A stretch of DNA of 64,000 bases from Phycisphaerae bacterium. GTDB lineage: Bacteria > Planctomycetota > Phycisphaerae > JAJVII01. Below the pieces are notes generated by a model. It did no database searches, was not told where the DNA came from, and saw nothing but the letters and a program-made list of their open reading frames with translations. The stretch covers positions 17,636 to 81,635 of the forward strand of contig JAJVII010000009.1 in assembly GCA_022072085.1 (NCBI GenBank), read 5' to 3'. Shown here one piece after another: positions 8,461 to 16,256 of the stretch. A program made the translations under genes and the position numbers. The stretch's first letter is position 1. The number at the start of each line of letters is the position of its first letter.

Positions 8461-9471
8461 CTATTTCAGCAATTCGTTCTGCTCCCACCGGTGGTCGGTC
8501 TTGAAGCTCGAAGCCGAGACGTACAGCGGCTGGCCGGGTCGCAGGCCCCACAGGTCGAAAAGAATCCACACGGCATCGTCAGCCGCCTCCTGCTCCTGGC
8601 CATAGTCGTAGCGCTTGCCGACCGGATCGAACTCGACGATCTGGACCACGTTCGACACGTCGGCGTCAGGCTTTTCCGCCTCGCGATAAAAGCCCGGCCG
8701 TTCCTGGACCAGCCGCTCGGCCTCCCGCGGCAGGATGTTCGTGTTGGGGATATCTACGGCGAACCAGTCTTCGTGGAAGCAGAGCTGGATCATCCGCCGC
8801 AGGGGCTGCTGCTTGCCGAATGTTCCCTGCTTCCGCCGGGCCTTCCTGCCGGAGGCCTGGTCGGAAAACACGATGAAGCAGTGCGACCTGGCCTCGTTGT
8901 TGGCCCGGTCCTTCATCCGGCAAAGGTAATCGGCGATCAGGGCGGTTACTCGTTCGCGTGTGGCAGGATCATCGGCCGGGTCTGGCTCCGCGTCCGGGTC
9001 GTCCGCGGGCTCTTCTCTGGCCGGGGCGTCTGCTTGCTCGATGGCCTTGCGGGGACTCAGCTTACCGAAGGCCACCGACATCAACGCCGGCAGGTAGTGA
9101 TCCATGATCGAGAATCCGCAGAACGCCAGCTCACGCACCATCGCCCGGGACAGCCGGTCCTTCTTCACCGCGATGCTGTTCTTAAAGCGGACCTCGCCGT
9201 CGCGAAAGTCCAGCTCGAAATTGCCCAGCGACAGGCCGTAGTTGGCCAGCGTCAGGAACTCGGCCACAGCCAGGCGGCGGTTGTTCGGCACGTTGAACTG
9301 GCAGATCGAGTAGCTCAGGAACAGCGTGTCCTTCTCGTTCCAGGTTGCCATCCAGACCCAGCGGCCGGTCTCGCCACTGACCAGCACCCGCAGCCGGTGC
9401 TCGTCGAGCTGCTCCCAGTGCCACTCCATTTCGCGCAGGAAACTCTGCACCGCGTCAGCAATCGTCGGCAT
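8461..9471 (-). CDS. YbjN-domain-like protein, large
   Basis: 336 residues starting at an ATG with GAGGAGG upstream. The N-terminal ~150 residues resemble the YbjN/type III chaperone-like fold: MPTIADAVQSFLREMEW, then SYSICQFNVPNNRRLAVAEFLTLANYGL and a segment with FRDGEVRFKNSIAV. Members are linked to stress phenotypes without a known reaction. A Glu/Ala/Asp-rich linker (about 180-215) precedes a second domain of about 120 residues with FVVFSDQ-like and Lys-Arg-rich parts that I do not recognise. It stands between two copies of the intergenic hairpin and follows the WYL regulator. The first-domain call is moderate; the second domain is unknown. Confidence 0.65.
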   Translation of the reverse strand: MPTIADAVQSFLREMEWHWEQLDEHRLRVLVSGETGRWVWMATWNEKDTLFLSYSICQFNVPNNRRLAVAEFLTLANYGLSLGNFELDFRDGEVRFKNSIAVKKDRLSRAMVRELAFCGFSIMDHYLPALMSVAFGKLSPRKAIEQADAPAREEPADDPDAEPDPADDPATRERVTALIADYLCRMKDRANNEARSHCFIVFSDQASGRKARRKQGTFGKQQPLRRMIQLCFHEDWFAVDIPNTNILPREAERLVQERPGFYREAEKPDADVSNVVQIVEFDPVGKRYDYGQEQEAADDAVWILFDLWGLRPGQPLYVSASSFKTDHRWEQNELLK

Positions 9472-9547
9472 GGTGTCCTCCTCGGCGGGGGTGTTCACGG
9501 GCGGCGATGGCCGCCTCTATCTACCCGCCAAGAACAACACTACAGGA

Positions 9548-9573
9548 GGGCTGCGACAGGTGTGGTCGCACCC
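9548..9573. repeat. Intergenic hairpin, copy 2
   Basis: TGCGAC and GTCGCA around the loop AGGTGTG, extended by GGG/CCC with one unpaired C. It shares a 22-bp core with 8432-8456. It lies 37 bp downstream of the WYL gene and 76 bp upstream of the YbjN-like start. The same relation to flanking genes (just after one stop, before the next start) in both copies suggests a shared regulatory job. Confidence 0.75.
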
Positions 9574-9609
9574 TTGGCGATCTCCATTTGGATCAGCGCA
9601 GTGGGTTGT

Positions 9610-10626
9610 TCAGTCGGCGAGCTTGGCGGGTGTATGGGGGCAGTTGATACCGTAGGCGCCGCACGTGGCCTTCAGTTCCGACTGGATCGCCGCGGCCAGG
9701 GACTTCGGGGATATGATGGTCGCCTGGCCGCCGAAACCGAGAATCCACCGGCGGAACTCGGTCGTATCCGACAGCTCGAACTCGGCCACGACGCCGTCCT
9801 TGGTGTCCTTGACGATCTTCTGGCTGGTGTGCCAGCGCTGCTCGCGGAGACTCGTGGCCGCCCAGCCAGTGAACCGGGCACGGATCGTCTGGAACTTGCT
9901 GGAGGTGAAGATGCCGAAACTGCCGTGGGTGTAGGCGCGGAGCGAGAAGTTGGACGGCCGCTCGAAGACCTGGGCGGTCATCTGGACGCCGACGATCCGC
10001 GAAACCTTCAGCGTGCGAACCTCACCGTACTCCACCAGCAGCCCGATGCAGTAGAGGTTCGTGCCCAGGAAGACCAGGCCGTAAGGATGGAACGTGGCGT
10101 CGAAGTCCTTGCCCTTGCTCAGCGAGTGGTAGCGGACCTTGAGCACGCGGCCCTCGGCCATCGCCTTGTTGATGATGGCGATTTCCTTGTCCTTGCCGGA
10201 GTAGTCCTGGCCGGGCAGGTTTTTGACCAGCAGCGTGCGGTCGTCGAAGAAGTGGCCCAGGGCGCTCTTGGGCAGCAGGGCCTTGATCTTCTCCAGCGCG
10301 GTGTTCAACCCGTCGCCGAACTGCGTGCCGGCCAGAGGCGCCAGGAGCTGCTGGCTGAGGTAAAGGCTGAGCATCTCGGTCATCGAAAGCGTCAGGCCGT
10401 CGTGGTCAAGGGCCTTGGCTTCGAGCCGCCAGAACCGCTTGCCGTACTCGCCGGTCTCGTGGAAAACAGGAAAACCGATCTGCTGGAGCACGTTCAGATC
10501 GCGCTGCACCGTGCGTTTGCAGCACTCAAGCCGCTTGGCCAGATCGTCCTCCGTCTGGCCGAAGTGAAACGCCTGGAGCGTCTTGAGCAGGTTCCACTGA
10601 CGGAATAACGGTTCGGCACGTGCCAT
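9610..10626 (-). CDS. WYL-domain transcriptional regulator
   Basis: 338 residues. An N-terminal winged helix-turn-helix (EDDLAKRLECCKRTVQRDLNVLQQIGFP, about residues 27-54) is followed by a helical linker and a WYL domain (around AEGRVLKVRYHSLSKGK and FHPYGLVFLGTNLYCIGLL), then a WCX-like C-terminal part with ELSDTTEFRRWILGFG. WYL regulators bind nucleic-acid ligands and are very often the control gene of phage-defence operons. Here it lies near the 5' end of the cluster. The two downstream hairpins are candidate binding sites. Confidence 0.9.
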   Translation of the reverse strand: MARAEPLFRQWNLLKTLQAFHFGQTEDDLAKRLECCKRTVQRDLNVLQQIGFPVFHETGEYGKRFWRLEAKALDHDGLTLSMTEMLSLYLSQQLLAPLAGTQFGDGLNTALEKIKALLPKSALGHFFDDRTLLVKNLPGQDYSGKDKEIAIINKAMAEGRVLKVRYHSLSKGKDFDATFHPYGLVFLGTNLYCIGLLVEYGEVRTLKVSRIVGVQMTAQVFERPSNFSLRAYTHGSFGIFTSSKFQTIRARFTGWAATSLREQRWHTSQKIVKDTKDGVVAEFELSDTTEFRRWILGFGGQATIISPKSLAAAIQSELKATCGAYGINCPHTPAKLAD

Positions 10627-10705
10627 GCGGCCATGTTAAGCGAGGAGATCCGGCTGGGCAACGGGAAAGCACCGGCAGAACAGGCGCCAAGACTGAGTTG
10701 CACCG

Positions 10706-11077
10706 TCAGCCTTCTGACTGCTCGTCGCGATGCTGCCCGGCGATCTGATCGCCGATCTCCAGCAGCCCCTCGAGCAGTGCCGCGAACGTGGACTCGCGGC
10801 CAAACTTGGCCTCGCGTTCGAGCAAGTCCTGAATGAGCTCCGGCCTGTTCAGTCTTGCCTCGATACGGCCCTGCCCGTCAAGGGATTCATCGAACACCAG
10901 GAGGATGCGCTGGATACAAGCTTCCGTGCCTTGATCTTCGGCCATCCGGACGGCAGCCTGGACCCACTGCTCGCGCGTCACCGTGCCGTTGGCGACATGG
11001 GCCGGGTTGGCCAGAACCCGGGCCACGTCCTCTTCCGACCACTGATCGTCCTTGGGCGAAGGCCCGTGCTTCACCAT
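10706..11077 (-). CDS. Unknown small acidic protein heading the cluster
   Basis: 123 residues starting at an ATG with GGAGAG eight bases upstream. The N-terminus MVKHGPSPKDDQWSEEDVARVL is followed by helical segments (VTREQWVQAAVRMAEDQG, RPELIQDLLEREAKFG). No catalytic motif, membrane segment or domain is recognised. It is the first gene of the co-directional run, 79 bp upstream of the WYL regulator, and may be its own unit or part of the operon. Confidence 0.6.
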   Translation of the reverse strand: MVKHGPSPKDDQWSEEDVARVLANPAHVANGTVTREQWVQAAVRMAEDQGTEACIQRILLVFDESLDGQGRIEARLNRPELIQDLLEREAKFGRESTFAALLEGLLEIGDQIAGQHRDEQSEG

Positions 11078-11189
11078 AATGTGTCTCTCCCGAGCACCGT
11101 CGTCGTTGCGGTTCGGCGAGCCTGAGTATGCGCTCCCGCAGCCGAATCGCAAGGAGCCATCCTGAGCAACGCCGGTTTCGCAGGGGCAA

Positions 11190-11241
11190 AGCAGGCCGAA
11201 TCGCTAACCACCGGGTCGGAGGTTCGAATCCTGAACCCGCT
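11190..11241 (+). pseudogene. tRNA 3'-end-like remnant, possible attachment site
   Basis: The stretch holds CCGGGTCGGAGGTTCGAATC, i.e. a T-loop (TTCGAAT) with the flanking bases usual in tRNA genes, followed by a possible acceptor strand GAACCCGC. No matching 5' acceptor half or anticodon stem can be drawn upstream, and the T-stem has mismatches. So this is not a complete tRNA gene. Duplicated tRNA 3' ends typically mark one end of an integrated island. It lies about 110 bp upstream of the first gene of the 1-11077 cluster. The rest of 11078-11700 holds no gene I can support. Confidence 0.4.
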
Positions 11242-11287
11242 AGTGAAGACAACGGGTTCGGAATATTCCGACCCGCGGGTTAACGAA

Positions 11288-11317
11288 AAACGCCGAGGCG
11301 AAAAACGCCCGGCGTTT
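11288..11317. terminator. GC-rich hairpin, possible terminator
   Basis: AAACGCCG (11288-11295) pairs with CGGCGTTT (11310-11317). The same 3' arm can instead pair with AAACGC at 11303-11308. A 20-bp imperfect palindrome centred on GGAATATTCC lies just upstream (11254-11274). There is no clear T-run, so termination is only one reading. Confidence 0.35.
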
Positions 11318-11700
11318 CGTGTCTTAGGCCAGTATTCGCAAGGACTTACGGTTGGCGGCAATTCTTCGGCGTCTCTCGCCGGCCGAAGCGGAGACACGCC
11401 CGATCCACTTCACCCGCCGCCTGGAAACCCACCTTCGTCCGGAAGTCTCGGAGTCTCTACCTGAAACCGACCCTTGGGTTATCAGGCGGTTGTCTCCGCG
11501 CGGGCGAAGGCAAAAGTCATGGTTGCTCTCGCCGAGGGAAGACAACCGTATGCATACTGCCGCAACTTCGCACGATGAGCCGACAATCCGGATGCTGGAC
11601 GTCCCCGTGAGCCAGCCTCAGACATTTCGGTCTATCCTGTCGCCCGCGGGCGAGTCGGTCGCTGCTCAGGGGGCACTGAACGCCAGGTGAGACAGTATGC

Positions 11701-11846
11701 GCGATCGCCCTTGGGAGAAGGATGTTGTTCTCCAGATGCAGGCGCAATCGCAAGTCGTCCTCCAGAGCAATTAGGTAGAGTGCTACGCGCTAACGCTCAT
11801 CCCAGACGGCCATCTCGATCAACTCGCTCAGGTCGAATTCCGCCAT
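11701..11846 (-). pseudogene. Fused remnants: short ORF plus RIC C-terminal fragment
   Basis: An ATG at 11846 opens an 18-codon frame (MAEFDLSELIEMAVWDER) that stops with TAG at 11792-11790. The same frame then continues as ALYLIALEDDLRLRLH, LENNILLPRAIA, which parallels the C-terminus of the RIC protein encoded at 13103 (ALYEALHGLEADLHQHIH, LENNILFPRTIE). This is therefore a broken copy of a RIC-like 3' end next to the intact gene. The first 18 codons resemble the start of a ferritin-like protein but are too short to assign. Confidence 0.6.
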
Positions 11847-11898
11847 GGTCGAACCCTCGGGTTGTACTGTGTCTCCACGCCCATCCGGCACCACACAC

Positions 11899-13089
11899 TC
11901 AGGCGGACTTGACCGATGCCGCCACCTTGCGTCCGAGCGTCCGGCAGGCTTCCAGGTCCGCGGGCGTGGGTTGCCACTTGGCCCTCACGCCCTCGCTGAC
12001 CACCGGGATCTTGCACTTGCCCAGGTGTTCCTCGATCAACTTGACCGACTCGCCGCTCCAGCCGTAGGAGCCGAACGCCGCGCCCACCTTGTTCTGGAAC
12101 TTCAAGCCCCGCAAATCCTCCAGGATCGGGGTGATGGTCGGGAGCACCCCGTTGTTCAGCGTCGGCGAGCCGATCACCACTGCCTTCGCCTTGAAGACTT
12201 CGGTGATCACGTCATTGCGGTCCGAGACAGCCATGTGGAAGACCTGGAATCTGACTCCCTCGGCAGCCAAGCCGTCGCCGACAGCCTCGGCCATCCGCCG
12301 CGTGGCTTCCCACATCGTGTCATACAGGATGACCGCCTCGGGCGCCGGCTTCTGCTCAGCCCATTCCTGATACTTCCGGACGATCTGAAGCGGATCATCC
12401 CGCCAGATCACGCCGTGGCTGGGGGCGATCATGCTCACGGGCATATTCAGCCCCACCACTTCCTTGATCTTCTGGGCCACCAGCTTGCTGAAGGGCGTCA
12501 GGATGTTGGCGTAGTACTTGATGGCCTCCCGATAGAGCTCATCCTGGTTCACCTGGTCGTTGAACGGGTAAGCAGTGGCGTAGTGCTGGCCGAACGCGTC
12601 GTTGGATAGAAGGATGCTATCGCCCGTCAGGTAGGTAAACATGCTGTCGGGCCAGTGCAGCATGGAGGCCTCGACGAACACCAGGTCGCGTTGCCCGATG
12701 TTGACCCTCTCGCCGTTGCTGACCGGCTGGAGATTCAGATCCTGGCGACAATGGCCGGGGACGGTTTCCATCCCGCGTTTGGAGACCAGAATGGTAGCTT
12801 GGGGGCACAGCCGCATCAAGGCGGGCAAACTGCCGGAATGGTCGGGCTCGGCGTGGTTCATCACCACGTAGTCGATCTTGGCCGGGTCGATCAGCGAACG
12901 GACGTTCGCGATGAATTCATCGGCGAAGGGGCTCCAGACCGTATCGACCAGGACAGTCTTTTCGTCCAGGATCAGGTAGCTGTTGTAGTTGGATCCGCGA
13001 TGGGTGGAGAGTTCGTGTCCGTGGAAATGCCGGATCGCCCAGTCGACGACGCCGACGCAGTGAACGCCCTTGGTCAGTTCCGTGGTCAT
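11899..13089 (-). CDS. Flavodiiron protein (NO/O2 reductase)
   Basis: 396 residues. The N-terminal metallo-beta-lactamase-like domain carries the diiron ligands in HAEPDHSG, MLHWPDSMF, SNDAFGQH and PSHG. From about residue 250 a flavodoxin domain follows (AVILYDTMWEATRRMAEAV, VVIGSPTLNNG, GSYGWSGES), which holds FMN. There is no fused rubredoxin, but a stand-alone rubredoxin gene lies 0.8 kb upstream on the same strand and may be the electron donor. The enzyme reduces NO to N2O or O2 to water in the cytoplasm. The ATG at 13089 lies 13 bp from the RIC stop, which puts it in one operon with RIC. It is of normal length for the A-type family. Confidence 0.95.
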   Translation of the reverse strand: MTTELTKGVHCVGVVDWAIRHFHGHELSTHRGSNYNSYLILDEKTVLVDTVWSPFADEFIANVRSLIDPAKIDYVVMNHAEPDHSGSLPALMRLCPQATILVSKRGMETVPGHCRQDLNLQPVSNGERVNIGQRDLVFVEASMLHWPDSMFTYLTGDSILLSNDAFGQHYATAYPFNDQVNQDELYREAIKYYANILTPFSKLVAQKIKEVVGLNMPVSMIAPSHGVIWRDDPLQIVRKYQEWAEQKPAPEAVILYDTMWEATRRMAEAVGDGLAAEGVRFQVFHMAVSDRNDVITEVFKAKAVVIGSPTLNNGVLPTITPILEDLRGLKFQNKVGAAFGSYGWSGESVKLIEEHLGKCKIPVVSEGVRAKWQPTPADLEACRTLGRKVAASVKSA

Positions 13090-13102
13090 CTCGAAGGTCA
13101 CC

Positions 13103-13849
13103 TCATCTGTTGGCCATCGTTTCGAGTTCAATCGTGCGTGGAAACAGGATGTTGTTCTCCAGGTGAATGTGTTGGTGCAGGTCCGCTTCCAAGCCATGGA
13201 GCGCCTCGTACAGGGCGGCGAAGGTCGGGCAGGCATCCGCAGGCAGTTTGTAGTTGTCCGTCACGACCCGCATCCTGTCCAGCGTGGCGCCGGCGTTTTC
13301 ATGCTCGTGCTCCATCTGCCGGATCGGGCCCTGGACCGACTGGAAGCAGGCCTCGGGGCAGGGCTGGCCCTGGTGAACGTGTGCATCCAGGGCGATGATG
13401 AAGGGAAACAGGACTTGCTCTTCCTTCATCAGGTGACCCGAAATCTCGGTATCCAGTCCAGCGAATAGGTCTCGCACCTGGCCGAGCATCTCGCCGTGCC
13501 GGGGCCCGTGGGCGCGCACGACCTTGGCCAGCAGATCCCTGATCCGCGGCATCGTGTTCTTCATGTATACGTGGTGCGTATCGAGGATATGCCTGGCCAG
13601 GTCAGCCAGCGGGGCGGCAAACCAGTCCCACTCAGCCGGGTTGGTCTGGCTGGGGGTCTCCGTCAAGGCCGCCTCAATCGCCGATACCAGCGAATCGAGA
13701 TCGCCGCCGCTCTCGCGGGCGGCGTCAGCCAAGCACTTGCCTCCGCCGCAGCAGTAATCGATGCCGTGCCGCTCAAACACCTTTCGGGTCTGTGGATGCC
13801 TGCCGACCAGGTCACGCACAATCGTGCGGCCAGCCACCTTATTGGCCAT
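13103..13849 (-). CDS. RIC-family iron-sulfur repair di-iron protein (ScdA/YtfE)
   Basis: 248 residues. The N-terminal ScdA_N part has HGIDYCCGGGKCLADA with the paired cysteines typical of the family. The C-terminal hemerythrin-like four-helix bundle shows His/Glu ligands in HILDTHHVYMKNTMP, HLMKEEQVLFPF, MEHEHENAG and HIHLENNILFPR. The family repairs Fe-S clusters damaged by NO or oxidants. It is immediately upstream of the flavodiiron gene (13 bp) and in the same block as rubredoxin and qNOR. A broken copy of its C-terminus lies at 11701. Confidence 0.94.
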   Translation of the reverse strand: MANKVAGRTIVRDLVGRHPQTRKVFERHGIDYCCGGGKCLADAARESGGDLDSLVSAIEAALTETPSQTNPAEWDWFAAPLADLARHILDTHHVYMKNTMPRIRDLLAKVVRAHGPRHGEMLGQVRDLFAGLDTEISGHLMKEEQVLFPFIIALDAHVHQGQPCPEACFQSVQGPIRQMEHEHENAGATLDRMRVVTDNYKLPADACPTFAALYEALHGLEADLHQHIHLENNILFPRTIELETMANR

Positions 13850-13900
13850 GACTTCTTCCTTTCAGGAGTGCGATTGCGCGGAACCGCACCGAGCCATCAG

Positions 13901-14059
13901 TTACTCTACTGCCTCGAAGTGGTCCTTGCCCAACCCGCAGTCCGGGCAGACCCAATCGGCAGGCAAATCCTCGAACGTAGTCCCTGGCTTGATGCCGTGG
14001 TCGAGATCGCCTTTGGCGGGATCATACACGTAGCCGCACACGCACCGGTACTTGGTCAT
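13901..14059 (-). CDS. Rubredoxin
   Basis: 52 residues, ATG at 14059. The second knuckle is canonical (WVCPDCG, C38 and C41), as are [10 protein letters not shown] and the ITPGT-like loop [12 protein letters not shown]. The first knuckle reads YRCVCGY: the two cysteines are separated by one residue instead of the usual two, so the Fe site may be distorted or the protein atypical. The expected role is one-electron transfer to the flavodiiron protein. It lies 51 bp upstream of RIC. Confidence 0.9.
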   Translation of the reverse strand: MTKYRCVCGYVYDPAKGDLDHGIKPGTTFEDLPADWVCPDCGLGKDHFEAVE

Positions 14060-14259
14060 CAAAACTCTCCGATGGATTGCCATTCCTCCACGGCGAAACT
14101 CCAGATGCTCACGAGCGCCTGGCTCACGGCTCAGAATAATCAGCCTACTGGCGGAATTGCCAGTCATTTTCAGCAATACCCACGTGGCTCTGGTCTCCGC
14201 GTGCGGGCGTCGCCTGCGTTCAGTGGTGGTCGGTTTCACCGCGATGCTCCCTGGCTACC

Positions 14260-15045
14260 TCATGGTGGGCCGGCGGAGGTTTCGGGACCGCCCTTCCCGC
14301 CGGGACCCTGTGGCGTGAGGGATCGCTTCGCGGCTGGACTTGTCAGCACCTCACCCCGGACCCGGCCGTCTTCCATCTCCAGCGTCCGGTCAAAGGCATC
14401 CAGCGCCCGATGATCGTGCGTGACGACGATGACACCCGTCTGCTGCTCATGCGCCACCTTGCGAAAAAGCTCCATGACCTGTCGGCCTCGGACACTGTCC
14501 AGCGCCGCCGTTGGCTCGTCGGCTAGGATCAGATTCGGGCGGTTGGCCAAGGATCGTGCCACGGCCACACGTTGCTGCTGGCCGCCGGAGAGCATGGACG
14601 GGTAATGGCTTGCTCTGTCGGACACCCCCAGGTACTCCAGCAGTTCCATGGCGCGACGGCGAGCGGTCCGGGGTGGTTGGTCGTTGATTTCCATCGCAAT
14701 CTGTACGTTCTCGACGGCTGTGAGAAAAGGGATCAAGTTGGCTTTCTGGAAGACGAACCCCATGTATTTTCGCCGGAAGCTGCGAACATCTACCGTAAAC
14801 CTGCCCTCCGCAACGACCGTCTGACCACCCATCGTAATCGAGCCCGCTGTCGGCTGGTTCACCAGTCCAATGATCCCCAGCAGGGTGCTCTTACCCGCAC
14901 CGCTGGGTCCTAGCAGCGCGATCACCTCTCCGCGGGACAGCGAAAGGTCCACCCCGCGCAAGGCCTGCACCTCGGTGTTCCCGCTGCCGTACACCTTCGT
15001 CAGACCGACCGCCTCGACGGCCAGATTGTCCAGCGCGTCGACCAT
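14260..15045 (-). CDS. ABC transporter ATPase (DevA/MacB/LolD type)
   Basis: 261 residues with Walker [10 protein letters not shown], signature [16 protein letters not shown] and Walker [14 protein letters not shown], plus an H-loop VVTHDHRA. The ATG at 15045 overlaps the stop of the FtsX-like permease gene by one base. A C-terminal tail of about 30 residues ([15 protein letters not shown] end) extends beyond the usual domain. Together with the two genes upstream it forms a tripartite exporter of the MacAB/DevBCA class. The substrate is unknown. Confidence 0.93.
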   Translation of the reverse strand: MVDALDNLAVEAVGLTKVYGSGNTEVQALRGVDLSLSRGEVIALLGPSGAGKSTLLGIIGLVNQPTAGSITMGGQTVVAEGRFTVDVRSFRRKYMGFVFQKANLIPFLTAVENVQIAMEINDQPPRTARRRAMELLEYLGVSDRASHYPSMLSGGQQQRVAVARSLANRPNLILADEPTAALDSVRGRQVMELFRKVAHEQQTGVIVVTHDHRALDAFDRTLEMEDGRVRGEVLTSPAAKRSLTPQGPGGKGGPETSAGPP

Positions 15046-16256
15046 CAGGCAAGCACCTCGTTGGGCTGAACCTTCATGGCTCGCCAGATGCCCAGGGCGC
15101 TGGCCAGGATGGAAATCCCGGCCACCACGCCGGCCAGCATGTAGAGGTCCTCCTCCACCACGATGACCCTTCGCGGGAACCGTGGAAACACCCATAGCCC
15201 GACCACGTAGGCGATCGCGTAGCCGATGGCCCCCAGCAGGACCGCCTGCTGTAGGATGAGCCCGAAGATGACGCTGTTCCTGGCTCCCATCAGTTTCAGG
15301 ACAGCGATGTCGTGAATTTTGTCGAGCGTAAGCGTGTACAGGATCAATGCCATGATGATCGTGGACACGACGACCAGCAACGTGCGGAACAGGCCGATCT
15401 GGCGGCGGGAGCGATCCACGTTGCCCGTGAGCAGCAATTCCCGCTGTTGCTGTTGACTGTACACGGAGACATCGGGCCAGGAGGAGATGGCGCCGATCAC
15501 CTGGTCGAGATCCGCCCCGGGCGAGAGTCGGACCAGCACCGCGCTGACCGGCGGCGGCCCGAGGACCGGGATCCCGGAGGAAAGACCTGCAGCGCGGCCA
15601 AGAGTATCCGGCCGAGTCCTGCCCAGATCGGCGTCCTCGACTCTGCCCTTGCGGGCCTCGCGCTCCAGCCGCGTGGCTTCCCCGGAGACGTCATACTGGA
15701 TCGCCTGCGAGTCCGACTGCGTCAGAAACGCCATCCCATCGCCACCCGACGAGATCATGTTTCGGGTGATCCCGACGACCGTGTAGGTATCCTTGCCCAG
15801 GCGCATGCTTTGACCCAGCAACAGCCCCACCGACTGGTCCGCGACCATCTCAAAGTGCGACTGCTCAATCGCCCGCCCGGCCACCAGCGGCAGCCATGCG
15901 CCTCTGTCCTGCGGCCAGGCGAGGCCCTGAATTGTCATTCTAAGGGACTTACCTTCATGCTCTCGCTGGATCGTGTGGGATACGAAGCTATTTGAGGAAG
16001 CCACGCCGGGAAGCGACCGCAGGCGGTCTTCGGTGTTGGCGGTAATCCGAGACACCTCGGCGAAGGGCCCGCGTGTATCCTTCTGGACCACCCAGAGATG
16101 AGCACCGATGCGGTCCACCATGAGCGTCGCGTCCTCCACCAGCCCCCGATAAATGCCGCTCATGCCCATTACGACCATGAGCAATAGGCCGATGCCGACC
16201 GCAGTCAGGGCAAATCGCCCGAAGTTGTGCCGGATGTCTTTGAGCGACAGGTTCAT
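15045..16256 (-). CDS. FtsX-like ABC permease (DevC/MacB type)
   Basis: 403 residues. One N-terminal membrane segment (LTAVGIGLLLMVVMGMSGIY) is followed by a large periplasmic domain of about 230 residues, then three C-terminal segments (TLLVVVSTIIMALILYTLTL; AVLLGAIGYAIAYVVGLWVF; MLAGVVAGISILASALGI). This is the MacB/FtsX topology. It is coupled at both ends by one-base overlaps with the HlyD-like and ATPase genes. It probably energises export through the mechanotransmission type of cycle. Confidence 0.92.
   Translation of the reverse strand: MNLSLKDIRHNFGRFALTAVGIGLLLMVVMGMSGIYRGLVEDATLMVDRIGAHLWVVQKDTRGPFAEVSRITANTEDRLRSLPGVASSNSFVSHTIQREHEGKSLRMTIQGLAWPQDRGAWLPLVAGRAIEQSHFEMVADQSVGLLLGQSMRLGKDTYTVVGITRNMISSGGDGMAFLTQSDSQAIQYDVSGEATRLEREARKGRVEDADLGRTRPDTLGRAAGLSSGIPVLGPPPVSAVLVRLSPGADLDQVIGAISSWPDVSVYSQQQQRELLLTGNVDRSRRQIGLFRTLLVVVSTIIMALILYTLTLDKIHDIAVLKLMGARNSVIFGLILQQAVLLGAIGYAIAYVVGLWVFPRFPRRVIVVEEDLYMLAGVVAGISILASALGIWRAMKVQPNEVLA

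Noticed and set aside
7579..10608. Open frame of about 1009 codons on the plus strand
   Set aside because: It is antisense to the ARPP-1, HIRAN, YbjN and WYL genes, which have clear domains and ribosome-binding sites. High GC content keeps the opposite strand free of stops.
11190..11241. A complete tRNA gene here
   Set aside because: No 5' acceptor strand or anticodon stem pairs with the T-loop part, so only a remnant is reported.
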